Positions 49,906 through 59,743 of a stretch of DNA of 64,000 bases are shown here, in pieces. The DNA lies in contig NZ_NFJK01000001.1 in assembly GCF_002159845.1 (NCBI RefSeq), positions 186,001-250,000 of the forward strand, read 5' to 3'. Both the position numbers and the translations under genes were made by a program. The notes beneath the pieces are model-generated. The model was not told the DNA's origin. It did no database searches and worked only from the letters and a program-made list of their open reading frames with translations. The first letter of the stretch is position 1; each line of letters starts with the position of its first letter. This DNA is from Anaeromassilibacillus sp. An250 (GTDB lineage Bacteria > Bacillota > Clostridia > Oscillospirales > Acutalibacteraceae).

Positions 49906-51507
49906 TCATTCTCCTGTCTTTTCAAATGGAATCGTTTTTAAACCCATTCCCAGCTTTGCTTTCGCAATGTCATCCCCCTGTTCGGCCGCCTTCCGGTAAT
50001 AACGGAGCGCCTTTGCACGGTCCGCCTGACATCCCAGCCCCCAGAAATATAGATCGCCCAGCTTTCGATACGCCTTGAAACAATTCTGCTCGCAGGCCTG
50101 TTCATACCAATGCCGCGCTTTCTCATATCCCGCCGCAGTATGTAAGCTGGCATAAAGATTCGCCACATCCACTTGGGACAATGCATGTCCATGTGCTGCC
50201 GCTTTCTCATACCACTCGATTGCAGCATCAACATTTTGTTCCACGCCTAACCCATATTGATACTGATAGGCGGTATTGTATTGCGAATCCACCTGCCCGG
50301 TTTCCGCCGCAGACTGGAACCATCGCAAGGCCTCCTTGAAGTCTCTCCCTACAAAACCATAACCCAAATAGTACATTTGTCCCAATTCATATTGTGCTTC
50401 CACTTGGTTATGTTCCGGCTCCGATGCTCTCCGAAACAAATCCGCAGCTTTCTGATAATTCGGTTTCTGCTTTCCATATCCGTCTTTATAGAGCTTGCCC
50501 AGATGGTAGCAAGCGTAAGAATCATTTAAATCTGCGGCCTTTTCCCACCACTTCACAGCGTCATCGAGTAACAATGTTTCACAAGTTGCTGCCAATGGAC
50601 TATATGCACCCACATATCCATACTCTGCAGCCTGCTCATACCAATATTTGGCCTTCTCTAAATCGCGCTCACAACCCAAACCAGCTCTGTATAGCCAAGC
50701 TAGCCCTTCCATCGCCGGTACATATCGATTATCCGCCGCTTTTTTCTCCCATTGAAAAGCCTTATCAAAATCCGGCTTTCCAGTCACCCCTCGATAATAT
50801 AAGCTCGATAGATGGTATTGCGCCGCAGGATCATCATTATCTGCTGCTTCGCGTAGATATTCGATTCCTTTTCTCGTATCCTGCGGGACCAAGATCCCTT
50901 CGGAATAGATACATCCCAGCAAAAACTGGGCTTGTACATCCTTTTTAGCCACTTGATCTTCCAAACCTTTGATATAATCCTTTAGTTCTTCAGCATGATC
51001 AATAATTCCCGGTTGCTCTTTGGAAGTGCTCCCATAAGCCGGCCCGCCCGCTAAGAACTGAGACAAGCCTTTACGGAAAAGGCTCTCACTGCTTTCCGCG
51101 ATTTCACTCTTTACAAAAAAGTCATATAAAACGGAAAGATCCTCTTCGGATTGCAGGTCCAGACATTGTATCCCTTTTAGCGGCGTTCTTTCCAAATCCT
51201 TATAGGTGACCGGCGAAACCGTCAACGGATAGATCTCCTGGTTCAGCGCCCAAGCCGCTCCCAATTCCGCCAAGCAGAATGGGCTTTCCAAATACGCCTG
51301 TGTAATGAGCATCACAACCACTTTACAACCGGCAATTTCCTGCTTGATCCTCGGAATGAATTCCTTTCCCGGCGGCAACGTTCCTTTCAGGGAAGTACAA
51401 AAGATTTCCCTTCTCTGGATGTCCATGGATGAGACAAAAAAATCAACGACACGTTCTACCAATTCCTTATCCGCACTTGCATGGCTGAAAAAGATTCGGT
51501 TCCCCAT
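49906..51507 (-). CDS. TIR domain protein with Sel1 repeats
   Basis: This 533-residue protein has an N-terminal TIR domain (about 3-130): NRIFFSHASADKELVERVVD, VVVMLITQAYLESPFCLAEL and GAAWALNQEIYPL. Glu81 is in the position of the catalytic glutamate of NAD-cleaving TIR domains. Residues about 190-520 are roughly nine Sel1 repeats, for example LAWLYRAGLGCERDLEKAKY and LGQMYYLGYGFVGRDFKEAL. GGGGAGG upstream sets the start at 51507. Bacterial TIR proteins often act as defence effectors that deplete NAD, with the repeats as sensor or scaffold; that role is inferred here. Four 60-base lines counted by hand average about 46 percent GC, against about 60 percent in the genes on either side, which suggests later acquisition. 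Confidence 0.9.
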   Translation of the reverse strand: MGNRIFFSHASADKELVERVVDFFVSSMDIQRREIFCTSLKGTLPPGKEFIPRIKQEIAGCKVVVMLITQAYLESPFCLAELGAAWALNQEIYPLTVSPVTYKDLERTPLKGIQCLDLQSEEDLSVLYDFFVKSEIAESSESLFRKGLSQFLAGGPAYGSTSKEQPGIIDHAEELKDYIKGLEDQVAKKDVQAQFLLGCIYSEGILVPQDTRKGIEYLREAADNDDPAAQYHLSSLYYRGVTGKPDFDKAFQWEKKAADNRYVPAMEGLAWLYRAGLGCERDLEKAKYWYEQAAEYGYVGAYSPLAATCETLLLDDAVKWWEKAADLNDSYACYHLGKLYKDGYGKQKPNYQKAADLFRRASEPEHNQVEAQYELGQMYYLGYGFVGRDFKEALRWFQSAAETGQVDSQYNTAYQYQYGLGVEQNVDAAIEWYEKAAAHGHALSQVDVANLYASLHTAAGYEKARHWYEQACEQNCFKAYRKLGDLYFWGLGCQADRAKALRYYRKAAEQGDDIAKAKLGMGLKTIPFEKTGE

Positions 51508-51533
51508 CTGCTCTTCCTCCCCTTCTTTCTCCC

Positions 51534-52019
51534 TCAATCCAATGTTTTCATACTATGAAGGTATTCCTCCGCTGCACGGCGGTTGCTCTCAATCTCTTCC
51601 TCTGTGAGCGGGCGGCGCACCCTGGCCGGTACGCCCAACAGCATAGAACCATCCGGCACTTGCATCCCCTGCGTCACCAGGGCGGACGCGCCAATGATGC
51701 AATTTTTCCCGATCTGCGCCCCATTGAGCACCACCGCGCCCATTCCGATGAGCGAATTGTCCCCAATGGTGCAGCCGTGCAAAATGGCGCCGTGGCCCAC
51801 GGTGACCCCGTCCCCAATCTGGATGGGATGCCCTTCGTCCACGTGCAGCACACAGCAATCCTGAATATTGGAGCGGGCGCCGATGACAATCGGGGCATTG
51901 TCCGCACGTACCACCGCATTATACCATACGGAGCTTTCCTCGCCGAGTGTCACCTCGCCCACCAAAACCGCGCCGCGTGCCACGCGGGCGGTTGAAGCAA
52001 TCTGTTGTTTCTGTTCCAT
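51534..52019 (-). CDS. Gamma-carbonic-anhydrase-like hexapeptide protein (YrdA/PaaY family)
   Basis: This 161-residue left-handed beta-helix protein is of the gamma-carbonic anhydrase family. It shows VGEVTLGEESSVWYNAVVRA, IVIGARSNIQDCCVLHVDEG with the first His, and VTVGHGAILHGCTIGDNSLI with the two further zinc His residues, so the three-His site is intact. Whether it is a true carbonic anhydrase or an acyltransferase-like relative is not decided by sequence alone. It lies 20 bases after polC on the same strand and may be the last gene of the polC run. Confidence 0.92.
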   Translation of the reverse strand: MEQKQQIASTARVARGAVLVGEVTLGEESSVWYNAVVRADNAPIVIGARSNIQDCCVLHVDEGHPIQIGDGVTVGHGAILHGCTIGDNSLIGMGAVVLNGAQIGKNCIIGASALVTQGMQVPDGSMLLGVPARVRRPLTEEEIESNRRAAEEYLHSMKTLD

Positions 52020-52039
52020 CGTTGTTCCTCTCCCTGCCT

Positions 52040-55000
52040 CTAAAACAGCGTCATCTGCGAACTGGCCGGCAGCTCCTTCAGGGAGCCGGCCTGCTCCAGC
52101 ATTTCAATGACCGCTTTGGACACCTTAGAGCGCGCCTGCAGGTCGTCAACGGAGATATACGGGCCGCCCGTCTCCCGCGCTTCTGCCAGAGCGTTCGCCG
52201 CCGCTTCTCCCACGCCTGCCAGGGAAGAAAACGGCAAGCGGATCTTCCCGTTTTCCACCACATATTTTTTCGCATCCGATTTATATAGATCCACCGGGAG
52301 CACTTCGATCCCGCGCGCCAGCATTTCATTCGCAATCTGGAACGTGGAATAGGCCGCTTCCTCCTTGGCGCTGGCCTCCTTGCCCTTCATGCTGATTTCA
52401 TTCATGCGGCGGCGCACCGCTTCGCGCCCCTGGATGACCGTTGCGCCGTCAAAGTCCTCGCCGCGCACACTGAAATAGGCCGCATAATACTCCACCGGAC
52501 GGTGCACCTTATACCATCCCAAGCGCAAAGCCGAAATCATATAGGCGGCCGCATGCGCCTTCGGGAACATGTATTTGATCTTCATACAGGAATCGATGTA
52601 CCACTCCGGCACATTGTGGTCCCGCATGGCCTGTTTATGTTCGTCGGTCAAAAGCTTCGGCGCCTTTCCCTTACGCACAATCTCCATGATCTTAAACGCC
52701 ATCTTTGGCTCCAGGCCCTTTTGCAGAAGATATGTCATAATGCTGTCGCGCGTACCGATAACCTCAGAAATGGTGCAAGTCCCCTTTTTGATGAGGTCCT
52801 GCGCATTTCCCAGCCACACGTCCGTGCCGTGGGACAAACCGGAAATTTGCAGCAGGTCGGAGAAGGTCTTCGGTTTCGCGTCCACCAGCATCTGCCGCAC
52901 AAAGGGCGTCCCCAGTTCGGGGAGCGAAAAGGTCCCCGTCTGGCAGTCGATGTCCTCCGGCGTGACCCCCAGCGCCTTGGGCGACTCGAACAGGGACATC
53001 ACCTCTGGGTCGCTCATCGAGACGGACATCACGGGGATGCCCGTGTATTCTTCCAGATAGTGATAGATGGTCGGAACGTCGTGCCCGAGCTCATCCAGCT
53101 TACAGATCGTATCGTGGATGGAATGGAAGTCGAAGTGTGTTGTGATATTATCGGAATTTGGGTCGTTGGCCGGATGCTGCACTGGGCAGAACTCAAAAAT
53201 ATCGTGTCCTCTCGGCACGACCACCATGCCGCCCGGATGCTGGCCCGTGGTGCGCTTGATGCCGGTGCACCCTATGGCCAAACGCTGCTCCTCTGCGCGG
53301 TGCAGAACCATGTTGTGTTCTTCCGCATATTTCTTGACGAACCCAATCGCGGTCTTATCCGCAACCGTCGCGATGGTTCCGGCTTTAAACACGTGGTCCT
53401 TGCCGAACAGCGTCTCTGTGTACCGGTGTGCCCCCGACTGGTATTCGCCGGAGAAGTTCAAATCGATATCCGGCGTCTTGTCGCCGTCGAACCCCAGGAA
53501 GGTTTCAAAGGGGATGGTGTGGCCGTCGCGGTTGTAATCCGTGCCGCATTTGGGGCATTTCTTCGGCGGAAGGTCAAAGCCGGAACCGTAACTGCCATCC
53601 GTGATAAATTCGCTGTTCTTGCAGTTCGGGCAGATGTAGTGCGGAGCGAGGGGGTTGACCTCTGAGATACCGGACATGCTGGCCACAAACGATGAGCCAA
53701 CCGAACCACGCGACCCAACCAGATAGCCGTGGGCCTCGGAGTCCGCCACCAGTTTCTGTGCCGTCATATACAACACGGAGAATCCATGCTTGTTGATGGA
53801 ACCGAGCTCGCGCTCCAAGCGGTCTTGGACGATCTTCGGCAGCGGGTCGCCGTAGATCTCCTTGGCGCGCTTCCAGCAGATCGCATTCAGCTGTTCCTCC
53901 GCCCCATCGATGAACGGCGGGAACACGCCCTCCGGAATCGGGCGTACCTGCTCCACCATATCGGCGATCTTTTGGGTGTTCGTCACGACGACTTCATACG
54001 CCTTTTCCTTCCCAAGGTAAGCGAATTCCTCCAGCATTTCCGCAGTCGTCCGCATATACAAGGGCGCTTGATGGTCGGCATCGTCAAAGCCCTGCCCGGC
54101 CATCAAGATTTTCCGGTAATCCCCGTCCTTCGGGTCCATAAAATGGACGTCGCAGGTGGCGACCACCGGCTTGTTGAGTTTTTCACCCAATTTGATGATC
54201 GTCCGGTTGAATTCCCGCAGGGTCTCTTCATTTGGTACGTCGCCATTGCGCACCATAAACATGTTGTTTCCCAGCGGCTGAATTTCCAGATAATCGTAGA
54301 AGCTTGCAATTTCGCACAGCGTATTCCACGGCTGCCCATTGAAAATTGCCCGGTATAGCTCTCCCGCCTCGCAGGCGCTCCCAATCAGCAGCCCTTCGCG
54401 ATACTGCGTCAACACGCTCTTTGGAATGCGCGGCTTCTTGAAGAAATAATCCAAATGCGAGAAGGAGATCAGCTTATACAGGTTCTTCAAACCGGTCTGG
54501 TTCTTGACCAAAATAATCTGATGATAGGGGCGCATCTTCTTTGGGTCGCCCCCCGCCAATGAGGTGTTGATGTCCTCCACGGTTTTTGCGCCTGTATCCT
54601 CCTTTAGCCGCGTCATCAGGATGATAAAAATCTTCGCCAGCACCGCCGCGTCGTCGCAGGCGCGATGGTGGTTGAACGGGTCCAATTTTAAGTGTTTGGC
54701 AACCGTATCGAGTTTATGGTTTTTCAGATCCTTGAGCATGGCGCGGCACATGGGGAGGGTATCGATATAGGCATAGGGGAACTCCATCCCACAGCGCTCC
54801 GCCGCAATGCGGATGAACGATGTATCAAACTCTGCATTGTGCGCGAGGAGCACCGCATCCTTCCCGCAAAAAGCATAGAACTGTTTGAGCGCTTCTTTCT
54901 CCAGGGGAGCGTCCTTCACCATTTCATCTGTGATCCCGGTCAGCTCTGTGATCTTCGGCGGGATCGGCATCTGCGGGTTGACAAACGTATCGAAACTTTC

Positions 55001-56395
55001 CACCACCTCGCCATTGCGGATGCGCACCGCGCCGATTTCGGTGATGCGCTCCTTGTTGGGGCTCAGGCCGGTCGTCTCAATATCAAACGATATGAATTCA
55101 TCGTCCAGTGTGTTGCTGGAATGGCCGGTCACAGCGGGAACCATATCGTTGATGAAGTACGACTCCACGCCGTAGATCACCTTGAATTTCCCGCCTTTCC
55201 CGGTGATCCGCTCCAAGGCGTTCATAGCGTCCGGGAACGCCTGGGCCACGCCGTGGTCCGTGATGGCGATGGCGGGCTGCCCCCACGCATAGGCGCGCTC
55301 GATCAAATCCCCTGCGGAACTTACGCCGTCCATGCTGGACATATTGGTATGCAGATGCAGTTCCACGCGCTTTTCCGGCGCATCGTCCACCACCTTGAGC
55401 TGTTCCACCGTGGAAATCCCCTTGGGGCGCAGCACAATCTCGCGGTCGTACTTATCATACTCCACATCGCCGCGCACCAGGATGGACATCCCCTTTTTCA
55501 GCGTGTCCAACATTTTGCACTGGGCGACGAGTTCAATGATTTTTAGCGTGATCGAACTGGTATAGTCCGTTATATTGATCGAATAGATTTTGCGGTTCTG
55601 GTCGCGCGTCAATTTGGAATCCACCGAAAAGATTTCGCCCCAAACCGTCACGCTGCCGATGTCCGGCGTGATACGGCTGATTGGAACCGGCTTCGCTTTC
55701 GCGGGGCGGCCATAAAGCTCCTTTGCGGTGTCCAGCAAGACGGTTGGCAGCATGGTTTCCGGCGTGCGGACGCTGATGCACTTCTTTTGCTTCTTTGGCG
55801 AAGCGCTTTTTTCCATGCTCTGTTCGTATTCCTCGATTTCCTGTACCACCGCTTCCCGCCGCAGGGTTTCCTCCTGCTTCTTTTGCTTTTCGATATAGGC
55901 CACACTGTCGCTGTCCAGCGTGAGCGTGCCGTCGAACTCCACCTGCACCGAAACTCCAAATTCCTCCCGGATGATGTCGGAAAGAAGGCGGTCTGCATGG
56001 CGGGACAGCAGCAGGTTCCCTCCGCCGTGGCTGAGCGTCACAATCAGCTTATCGCCCTCCAAACGCGCGGAGGACTGGTTTAATGTCCCGTTGATGCTGG
56101 CATCCCGCCGTTTCAGCTCCTGCACCAGGTTGGGATAATATTCCACGGTAAAGCACTCCTGCGGGAACTGCGGGTCGAGCACTGCCCGATGCAATTGCAA
56201 CGTTTTGCAGCTGGCAATCTCCTTTTCCGCGTGAAACAACGTATTGCGGTCCACCAGCGCCGGGAAAGCGACCTTCGCGGTCAACACGCGGTTGCGCGTA
56301 TCGATCTGCAGGCCGGTCAGCTCACCGTGGTGCATGCTCTCCGGGTAACGGGAAAGCTCTATGTATGGGCCAAAGAATTCACCAAAAGTCTTCAA
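52040..56395 (-). CDS. polC: DNA polymerase III alpha subunit, PolC type
   Basis: PolC is the main replicative polymerase of low-GC Gram-positives. The 1451 residues show the expected order: N-terminal and OB-fold region (about 240-330, GSVTVWGEIFSVDSKLTRDQ), split PHP domain with ELHLHTNMSSMDGV near 345, 3'-5' exonuclease with EFISFDIETTGLSPN near 425-440, zinc-like Cys cluster (CPNCKNSEF, CPKCGTDY) near 920-960, and the polymerase palm with PDIDLNFSGEYQ near 975. The start codon is TTG with GGAGG ten bases upstream. It is downstream of ispG in the classic block. Confidence 0.97.
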   Translation of the reverse strand: MKTFGEFFGPYIELSRYPESMHHGELTGLQIDTRNRVLTAKVAFPALVDRNTLFHAEKEIASCKTLQLHRAVLDPQFPQECFTVEYYPNLVQELKRRDASINGTLNQSSARLEGDKLIVTLSHGGGNLLLSRHADRLLSDIIREEFGVSVQVEFDGTLTLDSDSVAYIEKQKKQEETLRREAVVQEIEEYEQSMEKSASPKKQKKCISVRTPETMLPTVLLDTAKELYGRPAKAKPVPISRITPDIGSVTVWGEIFSVDSKLTRDQNRKIYSINITDYTSSITLKIIELVAQCKMLDTLKKGMSILVRGDVEYDKYDREIVLRPKGISTVEQLKVVDDAPEKRVELHLHTNMSSMDGVSSAGDLIERAYAWGQPAIAITDHGVAQAFPDAMNALERITGKGGKFKVIYGVESYFINDMVPAVTGHSSNTLDDEFISFDIETTGLSPNKERITEIGAVRIRNGEVVESFDTFVNPQMPIPPKITELTGITDEMVKDAPLEKEALKQFYAFCGKDAVLLAHNAEFDTSFIRIAAERCGMEFPYAYIDTLPMCRAMLKDLKNHKLDTVAKHLKLDPFNHHRACDDAAVLAKIFIILMTRLKEDTGAKTVEDINTSLAGGDPKKMRPYHQIILVKNQTGLKNLYKLISFSHLDYFFKKPRIPKSVLTQYREGLLIGSACEAGELYRAIFNGQPWNTLCEIASFYDYLEIQPLGNNMFMVRNGDVPNEETLREFNRTIIKLGEKLNKPVVATCDVHFMDPKDGDYRKILMAGQGFDDADHQAPLYMRTTAEMLEEFAYLGKEKAYEVVVTNTQKIADMVEQVRPIPEGVFPPFIDGAEEQLNAICWKRAKEIYGDPLPKIVQDRLERELGSINKHGFSVLYMTAQKLVADSEAHGYLVGSRGSVGSSFVASMSGISEVNPLAPHYICPNCKNSEFITDGSYGSGFDLPPKKCPKCGTDYNRDGHTIPFETFLGFDGDKTPDIDLNFSGEYQSGAHRYTETLFGKDHVFKAGTIATVADKTAIGFVKKYAEEHNMVLHRAEEQRLAIGCTGIKRTTGQHPGGMVVVPRGHDIFEFCPVQHPANDPNSDNITTHFDFHSIHDTICKLDELGHDVPTIYHYLEEYTGIPVMSVSMSDPEVMSLFESPKALGVTPEDIDCQTGTFSLPELGTPFVRQMLVDAKPKTFSDLLQISGLSHGTDVWLGNAQDLIKKGTCTISEVIGTRDSIMTYLLQKGLEPKMAFKIMEIVRKGKAPKLLTDEHKQAMRDHNVPEWYIDSCMKIKYMFPKAHAAAYMISALRLGWYKVHRPVEYYAAYFSVRGEDFDGATVIQGREAVRRRMNEISMKGKEASAKEEAAYSTFQIANEMLARGIEVLPVDLYKSDAKKYVVENGKIRLPFSSLAGVGEAAANALAEARETGGPYISVDDLQARSKVSKAVIEMLEQAGSLKELPASSQMTLF

Positions 56396-56447
56396 GTTCC
56401 AACAGCCTCCAAATTGGTATCAAACGGTTTGACGGGGAATCCCCCGG

Positions 56448-57494
56448 TTACAGCGCCTCCACTTCCTTGACCAGCTCGTCCACCAGCTTGTCCTCCGGAA
56501 CTTTGCGGACAATCTCCCCTTTTTTGAAGAGCAGCCCCACGCCGTCGCCGCCTGCAATGCCGATGTCCGCTTCGCGGGCCTCTCCGGGCCCATTGACCGC
56601 ACAGCCCATCACTGCCACCTTGATCGGCTTCTTACAATGGGAAAGACGGCGTTCCACCTCACCCGCAATGGCGATCAGGTCGATCTTGGTGCGGCCGCAC
56701 GTCGGGCAGGATACAAACTGAATCCCCTCATTGCGCAGATTCAGCGCCTTTAAGATGTCCATACCCGCCGCAATTTCCTTCACCGGGTCCGCCGTCAAGG
56801 AAACCCGGATGGTGTCGCCGATCCCGCGCTGCAACAGAGAACCGATCCCGATGGAGGATTTTACCAGCCCCATGCGCTCCGTCCCCGCCTCCGTAACGCC
56901 GAGGTGGAGCGGGTAGCCGCACCGCTCCGCACAGAGTTCATACGCCCGGATCATCGTATCCACGTCGGAGGATTTGATCGAAAGGATAATATCGGTAAAA
57001 TCAAAGCGCTCCAGCAGCGAGGCGTGGTAGAGCGCGCTCTCCACCAGCGCTTCGGGGGTCGGGGCGCCGTATTTCGCCAGGATCTCCTTCTCCACAGAGC
57101 CGGAATTGACCCCGATGCGGATGGGGATCCCCCTTTGCCGGCAGGCGTCCGCCACCGCTTTCACATGGTCGCTCCTGCCGATATTGCCGGGATTGATGCG
57201 GATTTTGTCGATTCCTGCGGCGGCGGATTCCAGCGCCAGGCGGTAGTCAAAGTGGATATCCGCCACCAGAGGAATCTGCACCGCCTGTTTGATGGCGGGA
57301 ATCAGGGCGACCGCCGCCTGGTCAGGAATCGAAACGCGAAGAATCTCACAGCCGGCGCGCTCCAATTCCACCGCCTGCCGCACGTTCCCCTCGATATCCG
57401 ACGCGGGGACGTTGAGCATGGACTGCACGCTGATTGGCGCGCCGCCGCCGATCGCCACTTTCCCCGCAAAAACCTGTTTGGACTGCCGTCTCAT
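56448..57494 (-). CDS. ispG: (E)-4-hydroxy-3-methylbut-2-enyl-diphosphate synthase
   Basis: IspG (GcpE) is the iron-sulfur enzyme of the MEP isoprenoid pathway that makes HMBPP. The 348 residues start with a TIM-barrel half (QVFAGKVAIGGGAPISVQSM, RINPGNIGRSDHV). The [4Fe-4S] ligands are the two Cys of SCPTCGRTKIDL near 263 and the Cys of VMGCAVNGPGEAREADIGIA near 300, with the Glu of the same motif. The ATG overlaps the rseP stop. Confidence 0.97.
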   Translation of the reverse strand: MRRQSKQVFAGKVAIGGGAPISVQSMLNVPASDIEGNVRQAVELERAGCEILRVSIPDQAAVALIPAIKQAVQIPLVADIHFDYRLALESAAAGIDKIRINPGNIGRSDHVKAVADACRQRGIPIRIGVNSGSVEKEILAKYGAPTPEALVESALYHASLLERFDFTDIILSIKSSDVDTMIRAYELCAERCGYPLHLGVTEAGTERMGLVKSSIGIGSLLQRGIGDTIRVSLTADPVKEIAAGMDILKALNLRNEGIQFVSCPTCGRTKIDLIAIAGEVERRLSHCKKPIKVAVMGCAVNGPGEAREADIGIAGGDGVGLLFKKGEIVRKVPEDKLVDELVKEVEAL

Positions 57495-58570
57495 GCGCCG
57501 ATCCCCTTTCCTGTCACAAGCCGCAGAATATCGCTAAAGGTGATCACCACCATGAGGCACATCAGGAGCACAAACCCTGCGGCATTTACCCAACCTTCGT
57601 ACTTTGGATTGACCGGTTTGCGGCGCACAGCTTCCACCAACAGGAAGACAAAGCGACCGCCATCGAGCGCCGGGAAGGGCAGCAGGTTGACCACGCCGAG
57701 GTTAACCGTGATAATCATCATCATGTATAAGATGTTATTGATCGCGGTGCCAAAGCTCTGCTGCAACCCCTGCGACGCCACTTCTCCGATCGCGCTGGCC
57801 GCGCCGACCGGCCCAGCCATATCATTTAGGCCGAATTTCCCTGTCACCAGGCCGGCAAGGCTGTACCACACCATCCGGACCGTGGAAACCGTATCCTGGA
57901 ACGACTTGGTGATCAACGTCCCCACATTTTTGGGGATTGGGTTTACATAGAAGTCCAACATCAGGACTTTCGTCCCATCGTTATCCCTTGTATTAAATTT
58001 GACATCTTCAAACGTCAAAGTCTGGCCGTCGCGCGAAACCTCGATGTCCACCGCGTCCGGGTTCGCCGTCGCCAGCGCAAAGCTGAGGTCGCGGTCCGTG
58101 GTGACCTTATACCCGTCTACCTTTGTAAAGGTATCGCCGACCTGTAAGCCGGCCGCCTGGGTCGCCGCGCCCTCCTGGAACTCCGCGATCGTTGTGGAGC
58201 TGAAGGCCGGCTGCTGCACTAACAAAATCATCATCAGGACAAGCCCCAAGACGATATTCATCACCGCGCCCATCACGACGACTAAAATCCGTTTCCAAAC
58301 GGGTTTGTTATTAAATGCGCCTTCGTCGTCGCTGTCCTCGTCCTCGCCTTCCATGGCGCAAAAGCCACCGATGGGCAGCAGGCGCAGGGCGTAGGTCGTC
58401 TCCCCCTTTTGGAAGCGGAACAGCGTCGGGCCCATACCGATTGCAAATTCGTTTACCCGTATCCCGCTCAATTTTGCTGTCATAAAATGGCCGAACTCGT
58501 GGATGAAAATAATGAATCCAAAGAGCAGGACGGCAATAATTACCAATAAAACCTGTAAGATAACAATCAC
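57491..58570 (-). CDS. rseP: RseP-type site-2 protease
   Basis: This 359-residue membrane metalloprotease cuts signal-peptide remnants and anti-sigma factors within the membrane. The zinc motif HEFGH is in FIIFIHEFGHFMTAKLSGIR near residue 24. One PDZ domain covers about 110-185 (GLQVGDTFTKVDGYKVTTDR). The C-terminal site is NLGVVNLLPFPALDGGRFVF. The GTG at 58570, two bases after the dxr stop with AAGG six bases upstream, is my choice. An in-frame ATG at 58597 within dxr would add nine basic residues. Confidence 0.93.
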   Translation of the reverse strand: MIVILQVLLVIIAVLLFGFIIFIHEFGHFMTAKLSGIRVNEFAIGMGPTLFRFQKGETTYALRLLPIGGFCAMEGEDEDSDDEGAFNNKPVWKRILVVVMGAVMNIVLGLVLMMILLVQQPAFSSTTIAEFQEGAATQAAGLQVGDTFTKVDGYKVTTDRDLSFALATANPDAVDIEVSRDGQTLTFEDVKFNTRDNDGTKVLMLDFYVNPIPKNVGTLITKSFQDTVSTVRMVWYSLAGLVTGKFGLNDMAGPVGAASAIGEVASQGLQQSFGTAINNILYMMMIITVNLGVVNLLPFPALDGGRFVFLLVEAVRRKPVNPKYEGWVNAAGFVLLMCLMVVITFSDILRLVTGKGIGA

Positions 58571-58571
58571 C

Positions 58572-59723
58572 TCAAACCTTCGCCTTCTGGCGCACAAACG
58601 CGCGCGCCGCTTGATCGGCGTTCAATATATCCTCAACGGATGCAATCTCCGCATCCGGTTGATGCTCCATCGCCTGCATGACCAATTCCCCGATCTGCAG
58701 GAAAGAAATCTTGCGGTCCAAAAACAGCCGGACTGCCTCCTCATTTGCGCCGTTTGCCGCCGTGGAAGCCAAGCCTCCACGCAACAAGGCACGCTTACAA
58801 GCGCGCAAGCACAGGAAGGTTTCCTCATCCGGCTGCGAGAAATGCAGGGCGCCGCACTTGATAAAGTCGAGCGGTTCCACCGGGGAGGGGAAACGCTGCG
58901 GCCATGTAAGCGCATATTGAATGGGGATGCGCATATCCGGCACGCCGAGCTGCGCCAGGACGGAGTGGTCGGCGTATTCGACCATCGAGTGGACGATGCT
59001 TTCCCGATGTACAACCACATCGATCTGCTCCGGGGCGACATCAAACAGCCAGAAGGCCTCTGTAATTTCCAAGCCCTTGTTCATCAGGGTGGCGGAGTCA
59101 ATGGTCACCTTCGCCCCCATATTCCAATTGGGGTGCTTGAGCGCCTGCTCCGGCGTGACGGACACGAGCTCCTCCCGCGTTTTGCCAAAAAACGGCCCTC
59201 CGGAAGCGGTCAAAATGAGCCGTCCCAGCGCCTTTTTCTCCGGGCATCCCTGCAAGCACTGAAAGATGGCGGAATGCTCGCTGTCCACGGGCAGGATATG
59301 GACGCCCGCTTCGCGCGCCGCCTTCATCACCAGCGCGCCGCCCGCCACAAGGGTCTCTTTATTCGCCAATGCCACATCCTTTTTCGCAGCGATTGCCGCC
59401 AGGGTTGGGCGCAGACCGACCATCCCCACCACGGAATTGCAGACTACATCCGCACAGGCGATGGAGGCAGCTTCACAAAGCCCCTCCATCCCCTGCACCA
59501 CGCGGACCGGGGTATCTGCAACCGCGATACGGAGATTTTTCGCCGCATCTAAGTCAAAAACCGCAACAAGTTGCGGTTTCCATTCTCTGATTTGATTTTC
59601 AAGCATCGCCACATTGCGGTTTGCTGCAAGCGCACAGACACGCATCCCCAAGCGGCGTGCAACGTCGAGGGTCTGTGTGCCGATGGAACCTGTAGAACCC
59701 AATATGGAAAGCATCTGTTTCAT
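58572..59723 (-). CDS. dxr: 1-deoxy-D-xylulose 5-phosphate reductoisomerase
   Basis: Dxr makes MEP from DXP with NADPH, the committed step of the MEP pathway. The 383 residues show the NADPH site ILGSTGSIGTQTLDVARRLG, ANKETLVAGGALVMKAA, PVDSEHSAIFQCLQG and the active-site loop NMGAKVTIDSATLMNKGLE. AAAGGGG seven bases before the ATG at 59723 supports the start. It lies between cdsA and rseP as in other Firmicutes and shares the pathway with ispG nearby. Confidence 0.97.
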   Translation of the reverse strand: MKQMLSILGSTGSIGTQTLDVARRLGMRVCALAANRNVAMLENQIREWKPQLVAVFDLDAAKNLRIAVADTPVRVVQGMEGLCEAASIACADVVCNSVVGMVGLRPTLAAIAAKKDVALANKETLVAGGALVMKAAREAGVHILPVDSEHSAIFQCLQGCPEKKALGRLILTASGGPFFGKTREELVSVTPEQALKHPNWNMGAKVTIDSATLMNKGLEITEAFWLFDVAPEQIDVVVHRESIVHSMVEYADHSVLAQLGVPDMRIPIQYALTWPQRFPSPVEPLDFIKCGALHFSQPDEETFLCLRACKRALLRGGLASTAANGANEEAVRLFLDRKISFLQIGELVMQAMEHQPDAEIASVEDILNADQAARAFVRQKAKV

Positions 59724-59743
59724 AAAAAATCCCCTTTCAGGGC

